Shown here piece after piece: positions 1 to 10,536 of a DNA stretch of 64,000 bases. The notes under the pieces were generated by a model. That model ran no database searches, had not been told where the DNA came from, and was given only the letters and a program-made list of their open reading frames with translations. The position numbers and the translations under genes are program-made. The stretch covers positions 124,001 through 188,000 of the forward strand of contig NZ_BPQV01000009.1 of NCBI RefSeq assembly GCF_022179465.1, given 5' to 3'. How positions within the stretch are numbered: position 1 is the first letter of the stretch; each line of letters opens with the position of its first letter. The DNA comes from Methylobacterium organophilum. GTDB taxonomy: Bacteria > Pseudomonadota > Alphaproteobacteria > Rhizobiales > Beijerinckiaceae.

Positions 1-265
1 CGACGATCAGCATCACCGCGGTCAGCGTGTCGGCCTTGAAGGCCCAGTCGACCACGAGGTCGCCGGCGGAGAACCACTGCGCCACCTGCACCCGCTCGGC
101 ATGCCCCTCTCCGGTCACCAGGAAGAAGGCGCCCCAGGCGATCAGGCAGGCGAAGGCCAGGCAGCCCGTCGTCACGTACTCGCTGATCCGGGCGCCGATG
201 ACGCGGCCGAACAGGCCGGCGACGAGGGCGCCGATCAGGGGGAAGAAGACGATCGCGTGGTACAT
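1..265 (-). CDS. nuoL: NADH-quinone oxidoreductase subunit L, N-terminal part (cut by window edge)
   Basis: The first 88 residues of the large antiporter-like membrane subunit of complex I are visible, beginning MYHAIVFFPLIGALVAGLFG; the rest lies beyond the left edge. NuoL sits at the far end of the membrane arm and takes part in proton pumping. Two hydrophobic helices can be seen in this piece, as expected for the NuoL N-terminus. It follows nuoK after 55 nt in the same direction, which matches the usual nuoJ-K-L order. The start ATG at 265 gives the normal family N-terminus. Identity rests mainly on context and the N-terminal pattern. Confidence 0.9.
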   Translation of the reverse strand, partial: MYHAIVFFPLIGALVAGLFGRVIGARISEYVTTGCLAFACLIAWGAFFLVTGEGHAERVQVAQWFSAGDLVVDWAFKADTLTAVMLIV

Positions 266-320
266 GTCGGGCAGAAGCCTCGCAGAAGGCGGAAGGAAAG
301 GGCGGCGGCGCTCGGCGCGG

Positions 321-626
321 TCACCCCTTCATCATGCTCACGTCCTCGACGGCGATAGAGCCGCGGTTGCGGAAGAACACCACCAAGATGGCGAGCCCGA
401 TGGCGGCCTCGGCGGCGGCGACGGTCAGCACGAACAGAGCGAAGACCTGCCCGGTGATGTCGCCGAGATGGGTCGAGAAGGCCACGAGGTTGATGTTCAC
501 GGCGAGCAGGATCAGCTCGACCGACATCAGGATCACGATGACGTTCTTGCGGTTGATGAAGATCCCGAGCACCCCGAGGGTGAACAGGATCGCGGCGACC
601 GTCAGGTAGTGGCTCAGGCCGATCAT
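321..626 (-). CDS. nuoK: NADH-quinone oxidoreductase subunit K
   Basis: This is a 101-residue, three-helix membrane subunit of complex I, homologous to MrpC and mitochondrial ND4L. It helps form the first proton channel next to NuoJ. The family-typical segment [17 protein letters not shown] contains the conserved membrane glutamate at residue 37, and a second acidic residue lies in the [11 protein letters not shown] segment. Length and topology are normal. It starts 24 nt after the nuoJ stop and lies 55 nt before nuoL, so it is one cistron of the operon. Confidence 0.97.
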   Translation of the reverse strand: MIGLSHYLTVAAILFTLGVLGIFINRKNVIVILMSVELILLAVNINLVAFSTHLGDITGQVFALFVLTVAAAEAAIGLAILVVFFRNRGSIAVEDVSMMKG

Positions 627-650
627 GACGAAGACTCCTGCCTAGCCTGT

Positions 651-1271
651 TCAGACCTCGACGCCCTGGCGCGAGGGCACCTTGACGTTGGTCACGGCCA
701 TGCCCTGCGTGCGGGCGTTCTGGACGGCGATGTTCTGGCGCTTCACGCCCGGGCGGTCCCTCAGCGTCAGCACGATCGCGCCGATCATCGCCACCAGCAG
801 GACGAGGCCGGCGATCTGGAAGAAGTAGACGTAGTCCGTGTAGAGGACGCGCCCGAGCTCCTGGGCGTTGGTCAGGCCCTCGGCACCGGCGGCGCGGCCG
901 AGGGGCGCCTGCACGAGGCCGGGATCGATCGTCCAGGATCCGACGACGAGGATGAGCTCGATGGCGAAGACCGCGCCGATCAGCGCGCCGATCGGCAGGT
1001 AGCGCTGGAAGCCCTGGCGAAGCGCGGCAAAATCCACGTCGAGCATCATCACGACGAAGAGGAACAGCACCGCCACGGCGCCGACATAGACGACCACCAG
1101 GATCATCGCCAGGAACTCGGCGCCCATCAGCACGAACAGGCCGGCCGCGTTCACGAAGGCGAGGATCAGGAACAGAACGGACGTGACCGGGTTCCTCGCC
1201 GAGATGACCATGAAGGCCGAGGCGAGGGCGACGCCCGCGAAGAGGTAGAAGAAGGCGGCGGCTGCGGTCAT
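651..1271 (-). CDS. nuoJ: NADH-quinone oxidoreductase subunit J
   Basis: This 206-residue membrane subunit (ND6 homologue) has five predicted helices. The fourth-helix region VVVYVGAVAVLFLFVVMMLD is the recognisable NuoJ signature, with the conserved Tyr and Gly residues. The start at 1271 (MTAAAAFFYLFAG) was preferred over a longer frame reaching 1379, because the extra 36 residues do not resemble the family and the hydrophobic helix begins straight after this Met. It is separated from nuoI by 133 nt, the widest gap in the operon, which could hold an internal processing site or promoter. I saw no clear one. Confidence 0.96.
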   Translation of the reverse strand: MTAAAAFFYLFAGVALASAFMVISARNPVTSVLFLILAFVNAAGLFVLMGAEFLAMILVVVYVGAVAVLFLFVVMMLDVDFAALRQGFQRYLPIGALIGAVFAIELILVVGSWTIDPGLVQAPLGRAAGAEGLTNAQELGRVLYTDYVYFFQIAGLVLLVAMIGAIVLTLRDRPGVKRQNIAVQNARTQGMAVTNVKVPSRQGVEV

Positions 1272-1404
1272 GCGGTCTTCAGCGTAGCCGCCCTGCGAGA
1301 GCGGCTCCTCCTGCCTTGAGAGACTCGGTCGAACCGCGGCGGGCGGCCCGTCTATAAAACCCGGTCCTGCGGCGCACAACCGGCGCGCCGCCCGGTCCGG
1401 AGCG

Positions 1405-1893
1405 TCAGCGATACGGCGCGTCGATCGCGATGTTGCGGGCGATCTCGCGCTCCCAGCGGTCGCCGTTCGCGAGCAGCTTCTGCTTGTCGTAGAGCAGCTC
1501 TTCCCGGGTCTCGACGGAGAACTCGAAGTTCGGCCCCTCGACGATGGCGTCCACCGGGCAGGCCTCCTGGCACATGCCGCAATAGATGCACTTCACCATG
1601 TCGATGTCGTAGCGGGTGGTGCGCCGCGTGCCGTCGTTGCGGCGCGGCCCCGCCTCGATGGTGATGGCCTGGGCCGGGCAGATCGCCTCGCAGAGCTTGC
1701 AGGCGATGCAGCGTTCCTCGCCGTTGGGATAACGCCGCAGGGCGTGCTCCCCGCGGAAGCGGGGGCCGCGATGGCCCATCTCGAACGGGTAGTTGATGGT
1801 GGCCTTGGGCTTGAAGAAGTACTTCATGGCGAGGACGAACCCCGACACGAACTCCTTGAGCAGAAGGCTGCGTGCGACCTGATCGAGCTTCAC
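1405..1893 (-). CDS. nuoI: NADH-quinone oxidoreductase subunit I, two [4Fe-4S] clusters
   Basis: This is the 162-residue peripheral-arm subunit that carries clusters N6a and N6b and passes electrons towards NuoB. Both ferredoxin motifs are intact: [12 protein letters not shown] near residue 62 and [12 protein letters not shown] near residue 101, each CxxCxxCxxxCP. The N-terminal amphipathic stretch ([18 protein letters not shown]) anchors it to the membrane arm as in other bacteria. Length is normal. It lies 25 nt downstream of nuoH and is cotranscribed with it. Confidence 0.98.
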   Translation of the reverse strand: MKLDQVARSLLLKEFVSGFVLAMKYFFKPKATINYPFEMGHRGPRFRGEHALRRYPNGEERCIACKLCEAICPAQAITIEAGPRRNDGTRRTTRYDIDMVKCIYCGMCQEACPVDAIVEGPNFEFSVETREELLYDKQKLLANGDRWEREIARNIAIDAPYR

Positions 1894-1918
1894 GGCGCGA
1901 TCTCCGATGCGGTTGCGG

Positions 1919-2941
1919 TCAGGCCCCCGGCGCGAGGCCGGTGAGCTTGAGGACGAAGGCGACGACGACGACCGAGATCAGCGAGAGGGGAAGGAACACC
2001 TTCCAGCCGAGCCGCATGAGCTGGTCGTAGCGGTAGCGGGGCACCATGGCCTTCACCATGGCGATCATGAAGAACAGGAAGCTCGCCTTGAGCGCGAACC
2101 AGATCACGCCGGGCACCCAGGTGAAGGGCGCGAAGGGAATCGGCGAGAGCCAGCCGCCCAGGAACAGCACCGTGCCGAGCGCGCACATGGTCATGATCGC
2201 CACGTACTCGCCGAGCATGAAGAGCAGGTACGGGGTCGAGGAATACTCGACCATGTAGCCGGCCACGAGCTCGGATTCCGCTTCCGGCAGGTCGAAGGGC
2301 GGCCGGTTCGTCTCGGCCAGCGCCGAGATGAAGAACACCACGAACATCGGGAACAGCCACAGCCAGTACCAGCCGAGGATGCCGAGCGAGGTGTCCTGCG
2401 CCATCACGATGCGCGACAGGTTGAGCGAGCCGGCGCAGAGCAGCACGCAGATGATCACGAAGCCGAGGGAGACCTCGTAGGAGATCATCTGCGCGGCCGA
2501 GCGCAGGGCGCCGAGGAAGGCGTATTTCGAGTTCGAAGCCCAGCCGCCCATGATGACGCCGTAGACGCCGAGCGACGAGATCGCGAAGATGTAGGTGATG
2601 CCGACATTGATGTCGGCGATGGCCCAGTTCTCCGCGAGCGGGATCACCGCCCAGGAGGAGAGCGCCAGCGTTGCGAAGACGAGGGGGGCCAGCAGGTAGA
2701 TCGCCTTGTTGGCGCCCGCCGGGATCACCGGCTCCTTGATCACGAACTTGATCAGGTCCGCGAAGGACTGGAACAGGCCGAAGGGGCCGACTACGTTCGG
2801 GCCGCGGCGCAACTGCACCGCCGCCCAGATCTTGCGGTCGGCGAGCAGGGCATAGGCGATGAAGACCAGCAGCGCCGAGAGCAGAACCAGGCTCTTGAGC
2901 GCCACCAGCAGCACGGTGCCGATCATCTCGAGGGGCGTCAT
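1919..2941 (-). CDS. nuoH: NADH-quinone oxidoreductase subunit H
   Basis: This 340-residue, eight-helix membrane subunit (ND1 homologue) forms much of the quinone chamber where the two arms of complex I meet. Diagnostic stretches include [18 protein letters not shown] near residue 41, the loop containing [20 protein letters not shown] with its conserved acidic cluster, and the [15 protein letters not shown] segment. The acidic loop is essential for quinone coupling in studied homologues and is complete here. It begins 14 nt after the nuoG stop. Confidence 0.98.
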   Translation of the reverse strand: MTPLEMIGTVLLVALKSLVLLSALLVFIAYALLADRKIWAAVQLRRGPNVVGPFGLFQSFADLIKFVIKEPVIPAGANKAIYLLAPLVFATLALSSWAVIPLAENWAIADINVGITYIFAISSLGVYGVIMGGWASNSKYAFLGALRSAAQMISYEVSLGFVIICVLLCAGSLNLSRIVMAQDTSLGILGWYWLWLFPMFVVFFISALAETNRPPFDLPEAESELVAGYMVEYSSTPYLLFMLGEYVAIMTMCALGTVLFLGGWLSPIPFAPFTWVPGVIWFALKASFLFFMIAMVKAMVPRYRYDQLMRLGWKVFLPLSLISVVVVAFVLKLTGLAPGA

Positions 2942-2955
2942 GGGCGTCTAGCTCC

Positions 2956-5037
2956 TCACTCGGCCGCTTCGAGCGCCCGCCCGCGGGCGAGGTTCGAGCA
3001 TTCCGCGAGCACCCGCGAGGCGCGGGCGATCGGGTTCGACAGGTAGAAGTCGCTGATCGGCGAGACGAACCCGTCCCGGGCCGGGCTGCCGCCGAGGCCG
3101 CTCAGGGTCTCGACGGTGGCGGCGACGTCGCCGCCCTGGACCGCGTTGAGCGCGGCGAAGACCGGATATTCCGCGTAGAGCGCCCGGCGCAGGGCGGCGA
3201 GGGAATCGTAGGGCAGCGTGTGGCCGAGCCGCTCGGACAGGGCGCGCAGGATCGCCCAGTCCTCGCGGGCATCGCCCGGCGGGAAGCCGGCGCGTCCGGT
3301 CATCTGCACTCGGCCCTCCAGATTCACGAAGGTGGCGCTCTTCTCGGTGTAGGTGGCGCCGGGCAGGATCACGTCGGCGCGCATGGCGCCGAGATCGCCG
3401 TGGGTGCCCTGGTAGATCACGAAGGCGCCGGGCTCGATCGCCCGCTCGTCGGCGCCGAGGTTGAACACCACGTCGAGGGCGCCCGCCGCGCAGATGCCGG
3501 CGAAGTCGAGGCCCCCCTCCCCCGGCACGAAGCCGAGATCGAGGGCGCCGGCGCGGGCCGCGGCGGTCGGCAGCACGCCGAAGCCGTTCCAGTCCGGGGT
3601 GACCGCGCCGATCGCCTTGGCATAGGCCGCCGCCGCCGCGAGCACCGCGGCGCCGTCGGGCCGGGCGACCGCGCCGGTGCCGACGATGACGAGGGGCCGC
3701 TCGGCCTTCTCCAGCACCGCGTGGAAGCTGTGCTGACCCGCGGCGAGGTCGGCCAGGGTCTCGGGGCCGGCGCCGAGATAGGTGTGAGGATAGGTGAGGT
3801 CCACGTCCTCGCCGATCAGCCCGACCGCGAGGGGCGCCATCCGCCAGCGCTTGCGGATGCGGACATTGAGGAGCGAGGCCTCGAGGCGGGGATTGGTGCC
3901 GACGAGCAGGATCGCGTCCGCCTGCTCGATGCCGGGGATCGTCACGGGCAGGGTGTAGGCGGCCCGGCCCCAGGCAGGATCGATCGCCTCGCCGGCCTGG
4001 CGGCTGTCGCGGTTCGTCACGCCCAGCGCGGTCATGAGCTGCTTGAGCGCGAAGATCTCCTCGACGCCGGCGAGGTCGCCGACGAGCGCGCCGATGCGGC
4101 TCGGATCCGTGCCCTTCACCTTGGCGGCGATGGCCGCGAAGGCCTCGCCCCAGGAGGCGGGGCGCAGGCGGCCGTTCTCACGCAGGAAGGGCCGGTCGAG
4201 GCGCTGAAGCCGCAGGCCGTCCACGACCTGCCGCGTCTTGTCGGAGATCCACTCCTCGTTGATGTCCTCGTTCAGCCGCGGGTTGATCTGCATGACCTCG
4301 CGGCCGCGGGCATCCACCCGGATCGCGGAGCCGACCGCGTCCATCACGTCGATCGACTCGGTCTTGTGCAGTTCCCAGGGGCGCACGTTGTAGCTCTGGG
4401 GCTTGGGCACGAGGGCGCCCACGGGGCAGAGATCGGCCACGTTGCCCTGCAGCTCCGAGCCCATGGCCTGCTCGAGATAGGAGGTGATCTCCATGTCCTC
4501 GCCGCGGCCGATGGCGCCGAGATCCGGCACGCCGGCCACCTCCGCCAGGAAGCGCACGCAGCGGGTGCAGTGGATGCAGCGGTTCATCGCCGTCCGCACC
4601 AGCGGGCCGATATACTTCTCCTCGACCGCCCGCTTGTTCTCCTTGTAGCGGGTCGAGTCGACGCCGTAGGCCATCGCCTGATCCTGCAGGTCGCAATGGC
4701 CGCCCTGGTCGCAGATCGGGCAATCGAGCGGGTGGTTGATGAGCAGGAACTCCATCACCCCCTCGCGCGCCTTCTTGGTGAGCCCGGAGCGGGTCAGCAC
4801 CTCGGGCGGCTCGCCGTTCGGGCCGGGGCGGCAATCCTTCACCGCGTAGGCGCAGGAGGCCACGGGCTTCGGGGCGCCCTTCAGCTCCACCAGGCACATG
4901 CGGCAATTGCCGGCGATGGACAGCCGCTCGTGGAAGCAGAAGCGCGGGATCTCCGCACCCGCGATCTCGCAGGCCTGGAGCAGGGTGTAGTCGGCCGGGA
5001 CATCGACCTCGGTGCCGTCGACGAGGATCTTGGTCAT
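2956..5037 (-). CDS. nuoG: NADH-quinone oxidoreductase subunit G, iron-sulfur chain
   Basis: This 693-residue peripheral-arm subunit carries a 2Fe-2S ferredoxin domain at the N-terminus (CFHERLSIAGNCRMC plus the upstream region), an N4/N5-type region with CPICDQGGHCDLQD and CIHCTRCVRF, and a C-terminal molybdopterin-oxidoreductase-like domain that is structural. The additional N7 cluster motif of some bacteria is not evident. The start at 5037 (MTKILVDGTEVDVPADYTLL) is the conserved N-terminus; an in-frame extension to 5097 is unlike the family. The gap to nuoF is 34 nt. Confidence 0.97.
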   Translation of the reverse strand: MTKILVDGTEVDVPADYTLLQACEIAGAEIPRFCFHERLSIAGNCRMCLVELKGAPKPVASCAYAVKDCRPGPNGEPPEVLTRSGLTKKAREGVMEFLLINHPLDCPICDQGGHCDLQDQAMAYGVDSTRYKENKRAVEEKYIGPLVRTAMNRCIHCTRCVRFLAEVAGVPDLGAIGRGEDMEITSYLEQAMGSELQGNVADLCPVGALVPKPQSYNVRPWELHKTESIDVMDAVGSAIRVDARGREVMQINPRLNEDINEEWISDKTRQVVDGLRLQRLDRPFLRENGRLRPASWGEAFAAIAAKVKGTDPSRIGALVGDLAGVEEIFALKQLMTALGVTNRDSRQAGEAIDPAWGRAAYTLPVTIPGIEQADAILLVGTNPRLEASLLNVRIRKRWRMAPLAVGLIGEDVDLTYPHTYLGAGPETLADLAAGQHSFHAVLEKAERPLVIVGTGAVARPDGAAVLAAAAAYAKAIGAVTPDWNGFGVLPTAAARAGALDLGFVPGEGGLDFAGICAAGALDVVFNLGADERAIEPGAFVIYQGTHGDLGAMRADVILPGATYTEKSATFVNLEGRVQMTGRAGFPPGDAREDWAILRALSERLGHTLPYDSLAALRRALYAEYPVFAALNAVQGGDVAATVETLSGLGGSPARDGFVSPISDFYLSNPIARASRVLAECSNLARGRALEAAE

Positions 5038-5071
5038 CGGGTCATCTCGAAGGTGAGCTGCGGCACGGCGA

Positions 5072-6373
5072 TCACTCCGCCGCCATCGGCACCGCATCGG
5101 AATGCGGGTTGGCGCTGTAGCGGTCGATGCGCTTCTCGATCTCGGGGCGGAAATGCCGGATCAGGCCCTGGATCGGCCAGGCCGCGGCGTCGCCGAGGGC
5201 GCAGATCGTGTGGCCCTCGACCTGCTTGGTGACTTCGAGCAGCATGTCGATCTCGCGCTTCTGGGCGCGGCCCTCGGCCATGCGGGTGAGCACGCGCCAC
5301 ATCCAGCCGGTGCCCTCGCGGCAGGGGGTGCACTGCCCGCAGCTCTCGTGCTTGTAGAAGTACGAGATGCGCGCGATCGCCGAGACGATGTCGGTCGACT
5401 TGTCGAGGACGATCACCGCCGCGGTGCCCAGGCCCGAGCCGAGATTGCGCAGGGTGTCGAAATCCATCTTGGCGTCGATGATCTGCTCGGCCGGCACCAG
5501 CGGCACCGAGGAGCCGCCGGGGATCGAGCAGAGCAGGTTGTCCCAGCCGCCGCGCATGCCGCCGCAATGCTTGTCGATCAGCTCGCGGAAGGTGATTCCG
5601 AGCTCTTCCTCGACGTTGCAGGGCTTGTTGACGTGGCCCGACACGCAGAACAGCTTCGTGCCGGTGTTGTTCTTGCCGCCGAGGCCCGCGAACCAGGCGC
5701 CGCCCCGGCGCAGGATGGTGCCGGCCACCGCGATCGACTCGACGTTGTTCACCGTCGTGGGGCAGCCGTAGAGGCCCATATTGGCCGGGAACGGCGGCTT
5801 CAGCCGCGGCATCCCCTTCTTGCCCTCGAGGCTCTCAATGAGCGCCGTCTCCTCGCCGCAGATATAGGCGCCGGCGCCGTGATGGACGTAGATGTCGAAG
5901 GGATAGTCGTGGACGTTGGACTGGCCGACGAGCCGGGCCGCATAGGCCTCGTCCACCGCCCGCTGCAGAGCGAATTTTTCCGCCACGTACTCGCCGCGGA
6001 TGTAGATGTAGCAGGCATGCGCGCCCATGGCGAAGCAGGCCAGCATGCAGCCCTCGATCAGGAGATGCGGGTCGTGCCGCATGATCTCCCGGTCCTTGCA
6101 GGTGCCCGGCTCCGACTCGTCGGCATTGACGACGAGGTAATGCGGGCGCCCGTCGGACTTCTTGGGCATGAAGGACCATTTCAGGCCCGTGGGGAAGCCG
6201 GCGCCGCCGCGGCCGCGCAGGCCCGAAGCCTTCATCTCGTCGATGATCCAGTCCCGGCCCATGTCGAGCAGGAACTTGGTGCCGTCCCAGGCGCCGCGCT
6301 TCTTCGCGGCGTCGAGATCCGGCGAATGCAGGCCGTAGAGGTTGGTGAAGATGCGATCCTGATCGGAGAGCAT
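5072..6373 (-). CDS. nuoF: NADH-quinone oxidoreductase subunit F, NADH and FMN site
   Basis: This 433-residue subunit binds NADH and FMN and holds cluster N3, taking electrons from NADH into complex I. The glycine-rich flavin/nucleotide segment [14 protein letters not shown] is at about residues 54-67, [17 protein letters not shown] follows in the middle, and the cluster ligands [14 protein letters not shown] lie near residue 355. The start at 6373 ([16 protein letters not shown]) fits the family; upstream in-frame sequence reads through the end of nuoE. It starts 10 nt after the nuoE stop, consistent with equal expression of the NuoE-NuoF pair. Confidence 0.98.
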   Translation of the reverse strand: MLSDQDRIFTNLYGLHSPDLDAAKKRGAWDGTKFLLDMGRDWIIDEMKASGLRGRGGAGFPTGLKWSFMPKKSDGRPHYLVVNADESEPGTCKDREIMRHDPHLLIEGCMLACFAMGAHACYIYIRGEYVAEKFALQRAVDEAYAARLVGQSNVHDYPFDIYVHHGAGAYICGEETALIESLEGKKGMPRLKPPFPANMGLYGCPTTVNNVESIAVAGTILRRGGAWFAGLGGKNNTGTKLFCVSGHVNKPCNVEEELGITFRELIDKHCGGMRGGWDNLLCSIPGGSSVPLVPAEQIIDAKMDFDTLRNLGSGLGTAAVIVLDKSTDIVSAIARISYFYKHESCGQCTPCREGTGWMWRVLTRMAEGRAQKREIDMLLEVTKQVEGHTICALGDAAAWPIQGLIRHFRPEIEKRIDRYSANPHSDAVPMAAE

Positions 6374-6383
6374 GCCGTCCTCC

Positions 6384-7652
6384 TCAACCCCTGGTGCCGG
6401 CGAGGCCGCGGGCCTGGCCGACCCAATCCTCGCGGTCGATCCGCCCCGGGAACGCCAGATAGGCGCCGACCCAGGCGACCTCCTGCGGGGACCAGGCGGC
6501 GACCTGGTCATAATGCCAGATGCCGAGATCGTTGAGCCGGCGCTGGTTCACCGGGCCGATCCCCTTGATCTTGGTCAGGTCGTCCGGCCGGTCGTCCCGG
6601 GCGGCGGGCAGGCCCTGCGGGCGGGTGCCGGCCGCGTCGGCACGGGCCTCCGGGTTCTCGGCCTCGGGCACGGCATCGTCCGCGCCGCTGGCGATGGGCT
6701 GGGCCGGCGGCTCGGTGCGCAGCACCTTGTCCTCGGCGACCGCGCGCTCCTCCTCGGCGATCTCCGCCTTCGGAGCCTCGCCCGCCGGAGCGGCATGGGC
6801 CTGCGAGGTCTTGGGCTCGGCGGCATCCGCCTCGTCCGAGGGCTTCACCGGCGTCTCGCCGGAGGCGGCGCGCTGAGCCGGGGCGTCGACCTTGCCCTGC
6901 TCGGTCGGCCGTCCGGCCGAGGGATGCGCGGGCTTGGCCTCGGTGGCCGCGCGCTGCTCGGTGGAGGCCGCCTCGTCGGAGGTCTCCTTGTCCTTGCCGG
7001 CCTCCTCGAAGCGCTTGCGCCAGGCGCCGATCCGGGAGCCGTCGAACAGACCCGGATCGGTCAGGGTGTTGACGGCGCCCATCGGCTCGGAGGCCTTGCG
7101 GCCGTTCTGCGGGCCGATCTTGACGGGGCGGCCCGCGGCGAGGTCGTCGAGGAGCGCGTTCAGGCTCTCCGGCGTCAGGTCCTCGTAATAGTCCTGGTTG
7201 ATCTGCACCATCGGCGCGTTGCAGCAGGCGCCGAGGCACTCGACCTCGATCCAGGAGAAATTGCCGTCGGCGGAGACATGGCCGGGCGGTCCCAGCCGCT
7301 CGTGCAGCGCCTTCTTCAGCCCCTTCGCGCCGCAGACGTCGCAGGGGACGGTGCCGCAGAGCTGGATCCAGAACCGGCCGACCGGCTCGAGGGCGAACAT
7401 CGTGTAGAAGGTCGCCACCTCCAGCACGCGGATATGCGGCATGCCGAGCTGGTCGGCGACCGCCTCGATCGCCTTCTGCGGCAGCCAGCCGCCATTCTGC
7501 TCCTGCGCCTTCCACAGGAGGGAGATCACCGCCGAGGCCTGACGCCCCTCGGGATATTTCTCGATCTGGCCGCGGGCCCACTCGGCGTTCTCGGGCGTGA
7601 ACGCGAAGCTGGTCGGCTGCTCGGCGGCAGGTGCAAGTCTGCGGTTCGCCAT
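6384..7652 (-). CDS. nuoE: NADH-quinone oxidoreductase subunit E with long linker and C-terminal HhH-like domain
   Basis: Residues 1 to about 165 are a normal thioredoxin-fold NuoE that binds the 2Fe-2S cluster N1a; ligands are visible in [11 protein letters not shown] and CLGACC. The protein is 422 residues, against roughly 160-220 for compact NuoE proteins. After the core comes a region of about 170 residues rich in Ala, Glu, Pro, Asp and Lys that looks disordered. Residues about 355-413 then form a compact domain with [20 protein letters not shown], a helix-hairpin-helix-like pattern. Extended NuoE proteins are known in Rhizobiales. The tail's role is not established. Confidence 0.95.
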   Translation of the reverse strand: MANRRLAPAAEQPTSFAFTPENAEWARGQIEKYPEGRQASAVISLLWKAQEQNGGWLPQKAIEAVADQLGMPHIRVLEVATFYTMFALEPVGRFWIQLCGTVPCDVCGAKGLKKALHERLGPPGHVSADGNFSWIEVECLGACCNAPMVQINQDYYEDLTPESLNALLDDLAAGRPVKIGPQNGRKASEPMGAVNTLTDPGLFDGSRIGAWRKRFEEAGKDKETSDEAASTEQRAATEAKPAHPSAGRPTEQGKVDAPAQRAASGETPVKPSDEADAAEPKTSQAHAAPAGEAPKAEIAEEERAVAEDKVLRTEPPAQPIASGADDAVPEAENPEARADAAGTRPQGLPAARDDRPDDLTKIKGIGPVNQRRLNDLGIWHYDQVAAWSPQEVAWVGAYLAFPGRIDREDWVGQARGLAGTRG

Positions 7653-7670
7653 GACGTCCGACTCGTCTCC

Positions 7671-8861
7671 TCAGCGGTCCACTTCGCCGAACACGATGTC
7701 GAGCGTGCCGAGCACGCAGGACACGTCGGCGAGCAGGTGGCCGCGGCACATCCAGTCCATCGCCTGTAGATGGGCGAAGCCGGGCGCGCGGATCTTGCAG
7801 CGATAGGGTTTGTTGGTGCCGTCCGAGACCAGGTAGACGCCGAACTCGCCCTTGGGGGCCTCGACCGCGGCGTAGACATCGCCGGCGGGCACGTGGAAGC
7901 CCTCGGTGTAGAGCTTGAAGTGGTGGATGAGCGCTTCCATCGAGCGCTTCATCTCCCGGCGCGGCGGCGGCGCGAACTTGCCGTCCGTCGAGGCGATCGG
8001 CCCCTGGCCGGCGGGCTCGCGCAGCTTGGCCACGCATTGCTTCATGATGCGCACGGACTGGCGCATCTCTTCCATCCGGATCACCTGGCGATCGTAGGTA
8101 TCGCCGTTCTTTCCGACGGGGACGTCGAACTCCATCTCCTCGTAGGCCTCGTAGGGCTGCGCCTTGCGCAGGTCCCACGGGATGCCGGAGCCGCGCACCA
8201 TCACGCCCGAGAAGCCCCAGGCGAGGGCCTCGTCCTGCGTGACGATGCCGATATCGACGTTGCGCTGCTTGAAGATGCGGTTGGCCATGACGAGGTCGTC
8301 GAGGTCGTCCACCACCTTCAGGAAGGGGTCGCAGAAGGCCTCGATGTCGTCGATCAGCGCGGGCGGCAGGTCCTGGTGGACGCCGCCGGGGCGGAAGTAA
8401 TTGGCGTGGAGGCGGGCGCCGGAGGCTCGCTCGTAGAAGATCATCAGCTTCTCGCGCTCCTCGAAGCCCCAGAGGGGCGGCGTGAGCGCGCCGACATCCA
8501 TCGCCTGCGTCGTCACGTTGAGGAGGTGGGAGAGGAGACGCCCGATCTCGCAGAACAGCGTGCGGATCAGCTGCGCCCGCCGCGGCACCGGGATGCCGGC
8601 AAGCCGCTCGACCGCGAGGCAGAAGGCATGCTCCTGGTTCATCGGCGCGACGTAGTCGAGCCGGTCGAAATACGGCGTGGCCTGCAGGTAGGTCTTGTGC
8701 TCGATCAGCTTCTCGGTGCCGCGATGGAGCAGCCCGATATGCGGATCGACCCGCTCCACCACCTCGCCGTCGAGCTCCAGAACGAGACGGAGCACGCCAT
8801 GCGCCGCCGGGTGTTGCGGCCCGAAATTGATCGAGAAGTTGCGGATGTTGTGTTCGGACAT
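7671..8861 (-). CDS. nuoD: NADH-quinone oxidoreductase subunit D
   Basis: This 396-residue 49-kDa-type subunit, related to the large subunit of NiFe hydrogenases without the metal ligands, lines the quinone pocket together with NuoB. The N-terminal hallmark [16 protein letters not shown] with the conserved HPAAHG loop is present, followed by [18 protein letters not shown]. The C-terminus ends [13 protein letters not shown], as in orthologues. NuoC and NuoD are separate proteins here, unlike the enterobacterial fusion. The start at 8861 ([14 protein letters not shown]) was chosen over a frame extending to 8924. It lies 11 nt after nuoC. Confidence 0.98.
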   Translation of the reverse strand: MSEHNIRNFSINFGPQHPAAHGVLRLVLELDGEVVERVDPHIGLLHRGTEKLIEHKTYLQATPYFDRLDYVAPMNQEHAFCLAVERLAGIPVPRRAQLIRTLFCEIGRLLSHLLNVTTQAMDVGALTPPLWGFEEREKLMIFYERASGARLHANYFRPGGVHQDLPPALIDDIEAFCDPFLKVVDDLDDLVMANRIFKQRNVDIGIVTQDEALAWGFSGVMVRGSGIPWDLRKAQPYEAYEEMEFDVPVGKNGDTYDRQVIRMEEMRQSVRIMKQCVAKLREPAGQGPIASTDGKFAPPPRREMKRSMEALIHHFKLYTEGFHVPAGDVYAAVEAPKGEFGVYLVSDGTNKPYRCKIRAPGFAHLQAMDWMCRGHLLADVSCVLGTLDIVFGEVDR

Positions 8862-8872
8862 GCCCGCAGCCT

Positions 8873-9535
8873 TCAGCTCGACTTCTTCTCGTCCCCCGGA
8901 AGCACGTAATCCGTGCCTTCCCACGGGGAGAGGAAGTCGAAGTTCCGGAATTCCTGGGTGAGCTTCACCGGCTCGTAGACGACGCGCGCCGCGTCCTGGT
9001 CGTAGCGGACCTCGACGAAGCCGGTGAGCGGGAAGTCCTTGCGGAGCGGGTGCCCCTCGAACCCGTAATCGGTGAGCATCCGGCGCAGATCCGGATGACC
9101 CGAGAACAGGATCCCGTAGAGGTCGTAGGTCTCGCGCTCGAACCAGTTGGCGGCGGGAAAGACCGAGATCACGGACGGGACCGGGGTGTTCTCGTCGGTC
9201 TGCACCTTCACCCGGATGCGCAGGTTATGGCGCAGGGAGAGCAGGTGATAGACGACGTCGAAGCGCCGCTCGCGCTCGGGATAGTCGACCCCGCAGATGT
9301 CGATGAAGCTGCGGAAGGCGCAGGCCGGGTCGTCGCGCAGATAGGTGAGCGCGTAGACGATGTCGGAGCTCTGGATGCCCAGGGTCAGCTCGCCATAGGC
9401 GACCTTCCACTCGGTCACGGCCGGCCCGAGGGCGCCGGCGATGCGCTCGCCGAGCGCCTTGAGGGCTTCGTCGCCCTGCGGCACCGCGATGGTGGAGCGC
9501 AGGGTGATGCCGTTGGTGGTGATGGCGTCGGTCAT
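8873..9535 (-). CDS. nuoC: NADH-quinone oxidoreductase subunit C
   Basis: This 220-residue 30-kDa-type subunit stabilises the NuoB-NuoD core of complex I. The family signature [20 protein letters not shown] is present near residue 140, followed by [17 protein letters not shown]. The start ATG at 9535 lies 4 nt beyond the nuoB stop, so translation is probably coupled. The open frame extends further upstream inside nuoB, but that part is a shadow of nuoB. Confidence 0.97.
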   Translation of the reverse strand: MTDAITTNGITLRSTIAVPQGDEALKALGERIAGALGPAVTEWKVAYGELTLGIQSSDIVYALTYLRDDPACAFRSFIDICGVDYPERERRFDVVYHLLSLRHNLRIRVKVQTDENTPVPSVISVFPAANWFERETYDLYGILFSGHPDLRRMLTDYGFEGHPLRKDFPLTGFVEVRYDQDAARVVYEPVKLTQEFRNFDFLSPWEGTDYVLPGDEKKSS

Positions 9536-9539
9536 GCGC

Positions 9540-10127
9540 TCACCGCTCGATCGTGCCGGTGCGGCGGATCTTCCGCTGCAGCAGGAGCACGCCGTAGAGC
9601 AGCGCCTCCGCGGTCGGCGGGCAGCCCGGCACGTAGATGTCCACCGGGACGACCCGGTCGCAGCCGCGCACCACCGAATAGGAGTAGTGGTAGTAGCCGC
9701 CGCCATTGGCGCAGGAGCCCATGGAGATGACGTAGCGCGGCTCCGGCATCTGATCGTAGACCTTGCGAAGGGCCGGGGCCATCTTGTTGGTCAGCGTCCC
9801 GGCCACGATCATCACGTCCGACTGGCGGGGCGAGCCGCGGGGGGCGAAGCCGAAGCGCTCGCAATCGTAGCGCGGCATCGACATCTGCATCATCTCGACG
9901 GCGCAGCAGGCGAGGCCGAAGGTCATCCACATCAGCGAGCCGGTGCGGGCCCAGTTGATGAGATCGTCCGTCGTCGTCAGCAGGAAGCCGCGGTCGGCGA
10001 GTTCGCTGTTGATCGACAGGAAGGTCGGATCGTTCGCCCCGAACGGAAGACCGGTGGCGGGATCGAGGATGCCCTTCGGCTGGGGGGCGACCTCGGGCGT
10101 CCGGGAAAGCGCGGTGTTCAGAGCCAT
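9540..10127 (-). CDS. nuoB: NADH-quinone oxidoreductase subunit B, cluster N2
   Basis: This 195-residue subunit carries cluster N2, the last iron-sulfur centre before quinone. The unusual tandem-cysteine ligand pair is in [19 protein letters not shown]; further ligands are in [19 protein letters not shown] and [14 protein letters not shown]. The N-terminal extension of about 35 residues before the conserved core is common in alphaproteobacteria. It lies 43 nt after nuoA and 4 nt before nuoC. Confidence 0.98.
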   Translation of the reverse strand: MALNTALSRTPEVAPQPKGILDPATGLPFGANDPTFLSINSELADRGFLLTTTDDLINWARTGSLMWMTFGLACCAVEMMQMSMPRYDCERFGFAPRGSPRQSDVMIVAGTLTNKMAPALRKVYDQMPEPRYVISMGSCANGGGYYHYSYSVVRGCDRVVPVDIYVPGCPPTAEALLYGVLLLQRKIRRTGTIER

Positions 10128-10170
10128 CCGAGCCTCGGTGAATAATGAATTATGGCGGATAACACGACCG

Positions 10171-10536
10171 TCAGTCCCATTCGAGAGCGCCTTTTCGCCA
10201 CTCGTAGACGAAGCCGACGGTGAGCACGCCGAGGAAGACCATCATCGACCAGAAGCCGAACCATCCGAGTTCCCCGAAGGTGATGGCCCAGGGGAACAGG
10301 AAGGCCACTTCGAGGTCGAAGATGATGAACAGGATCGCGACGAGGTAGAATCGTACGTCGAATTTCATGCGCGCGTCATCGAACGCGTTGAAGCCGCATT
10401 CGTAGGCCGACAACTTCTCCGGGTCGGGACTGTTGTAGGCCACCAGGAAGGGGGCGACGAGGAGCGCAACGGCGATGAACAGCGAGACGCCGATGAAGAC
10501 GATCAGGGGAAGGTAATCCGCCAGCAGGCCTGTCAT
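10171..10536 (-). CDS. nuoA: NADH-quinone oxidoreductase subunit A, first gene of the operon
   Basis: This 121-residue, three-helix membrane subunit (ND3 homologue) contains the conserved loop [20 protein letters not shown], whose Cys and acidic residues lie near the quinone site, and [15 protein letters not shown]. The start ATG at 10536 is preceded by a good ribosome-binding sequence (GAAGAGGTG, read on the minus strand). As the first cistron of the operon, its upstream region should contain the main nuo promoter. Confidence 0.97.
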   Translation of the reverse strand: MTGLLADYLPLIVFIGVSLFIAVALLVAPFLVAYNSPDPEKLSAYECGFNAFDDARMKFDVRFYLVAILFIIFDLEVAFLFPWAITFGELGWFGFWSMMVFLGVLTVGFVYEWRKGALEWD

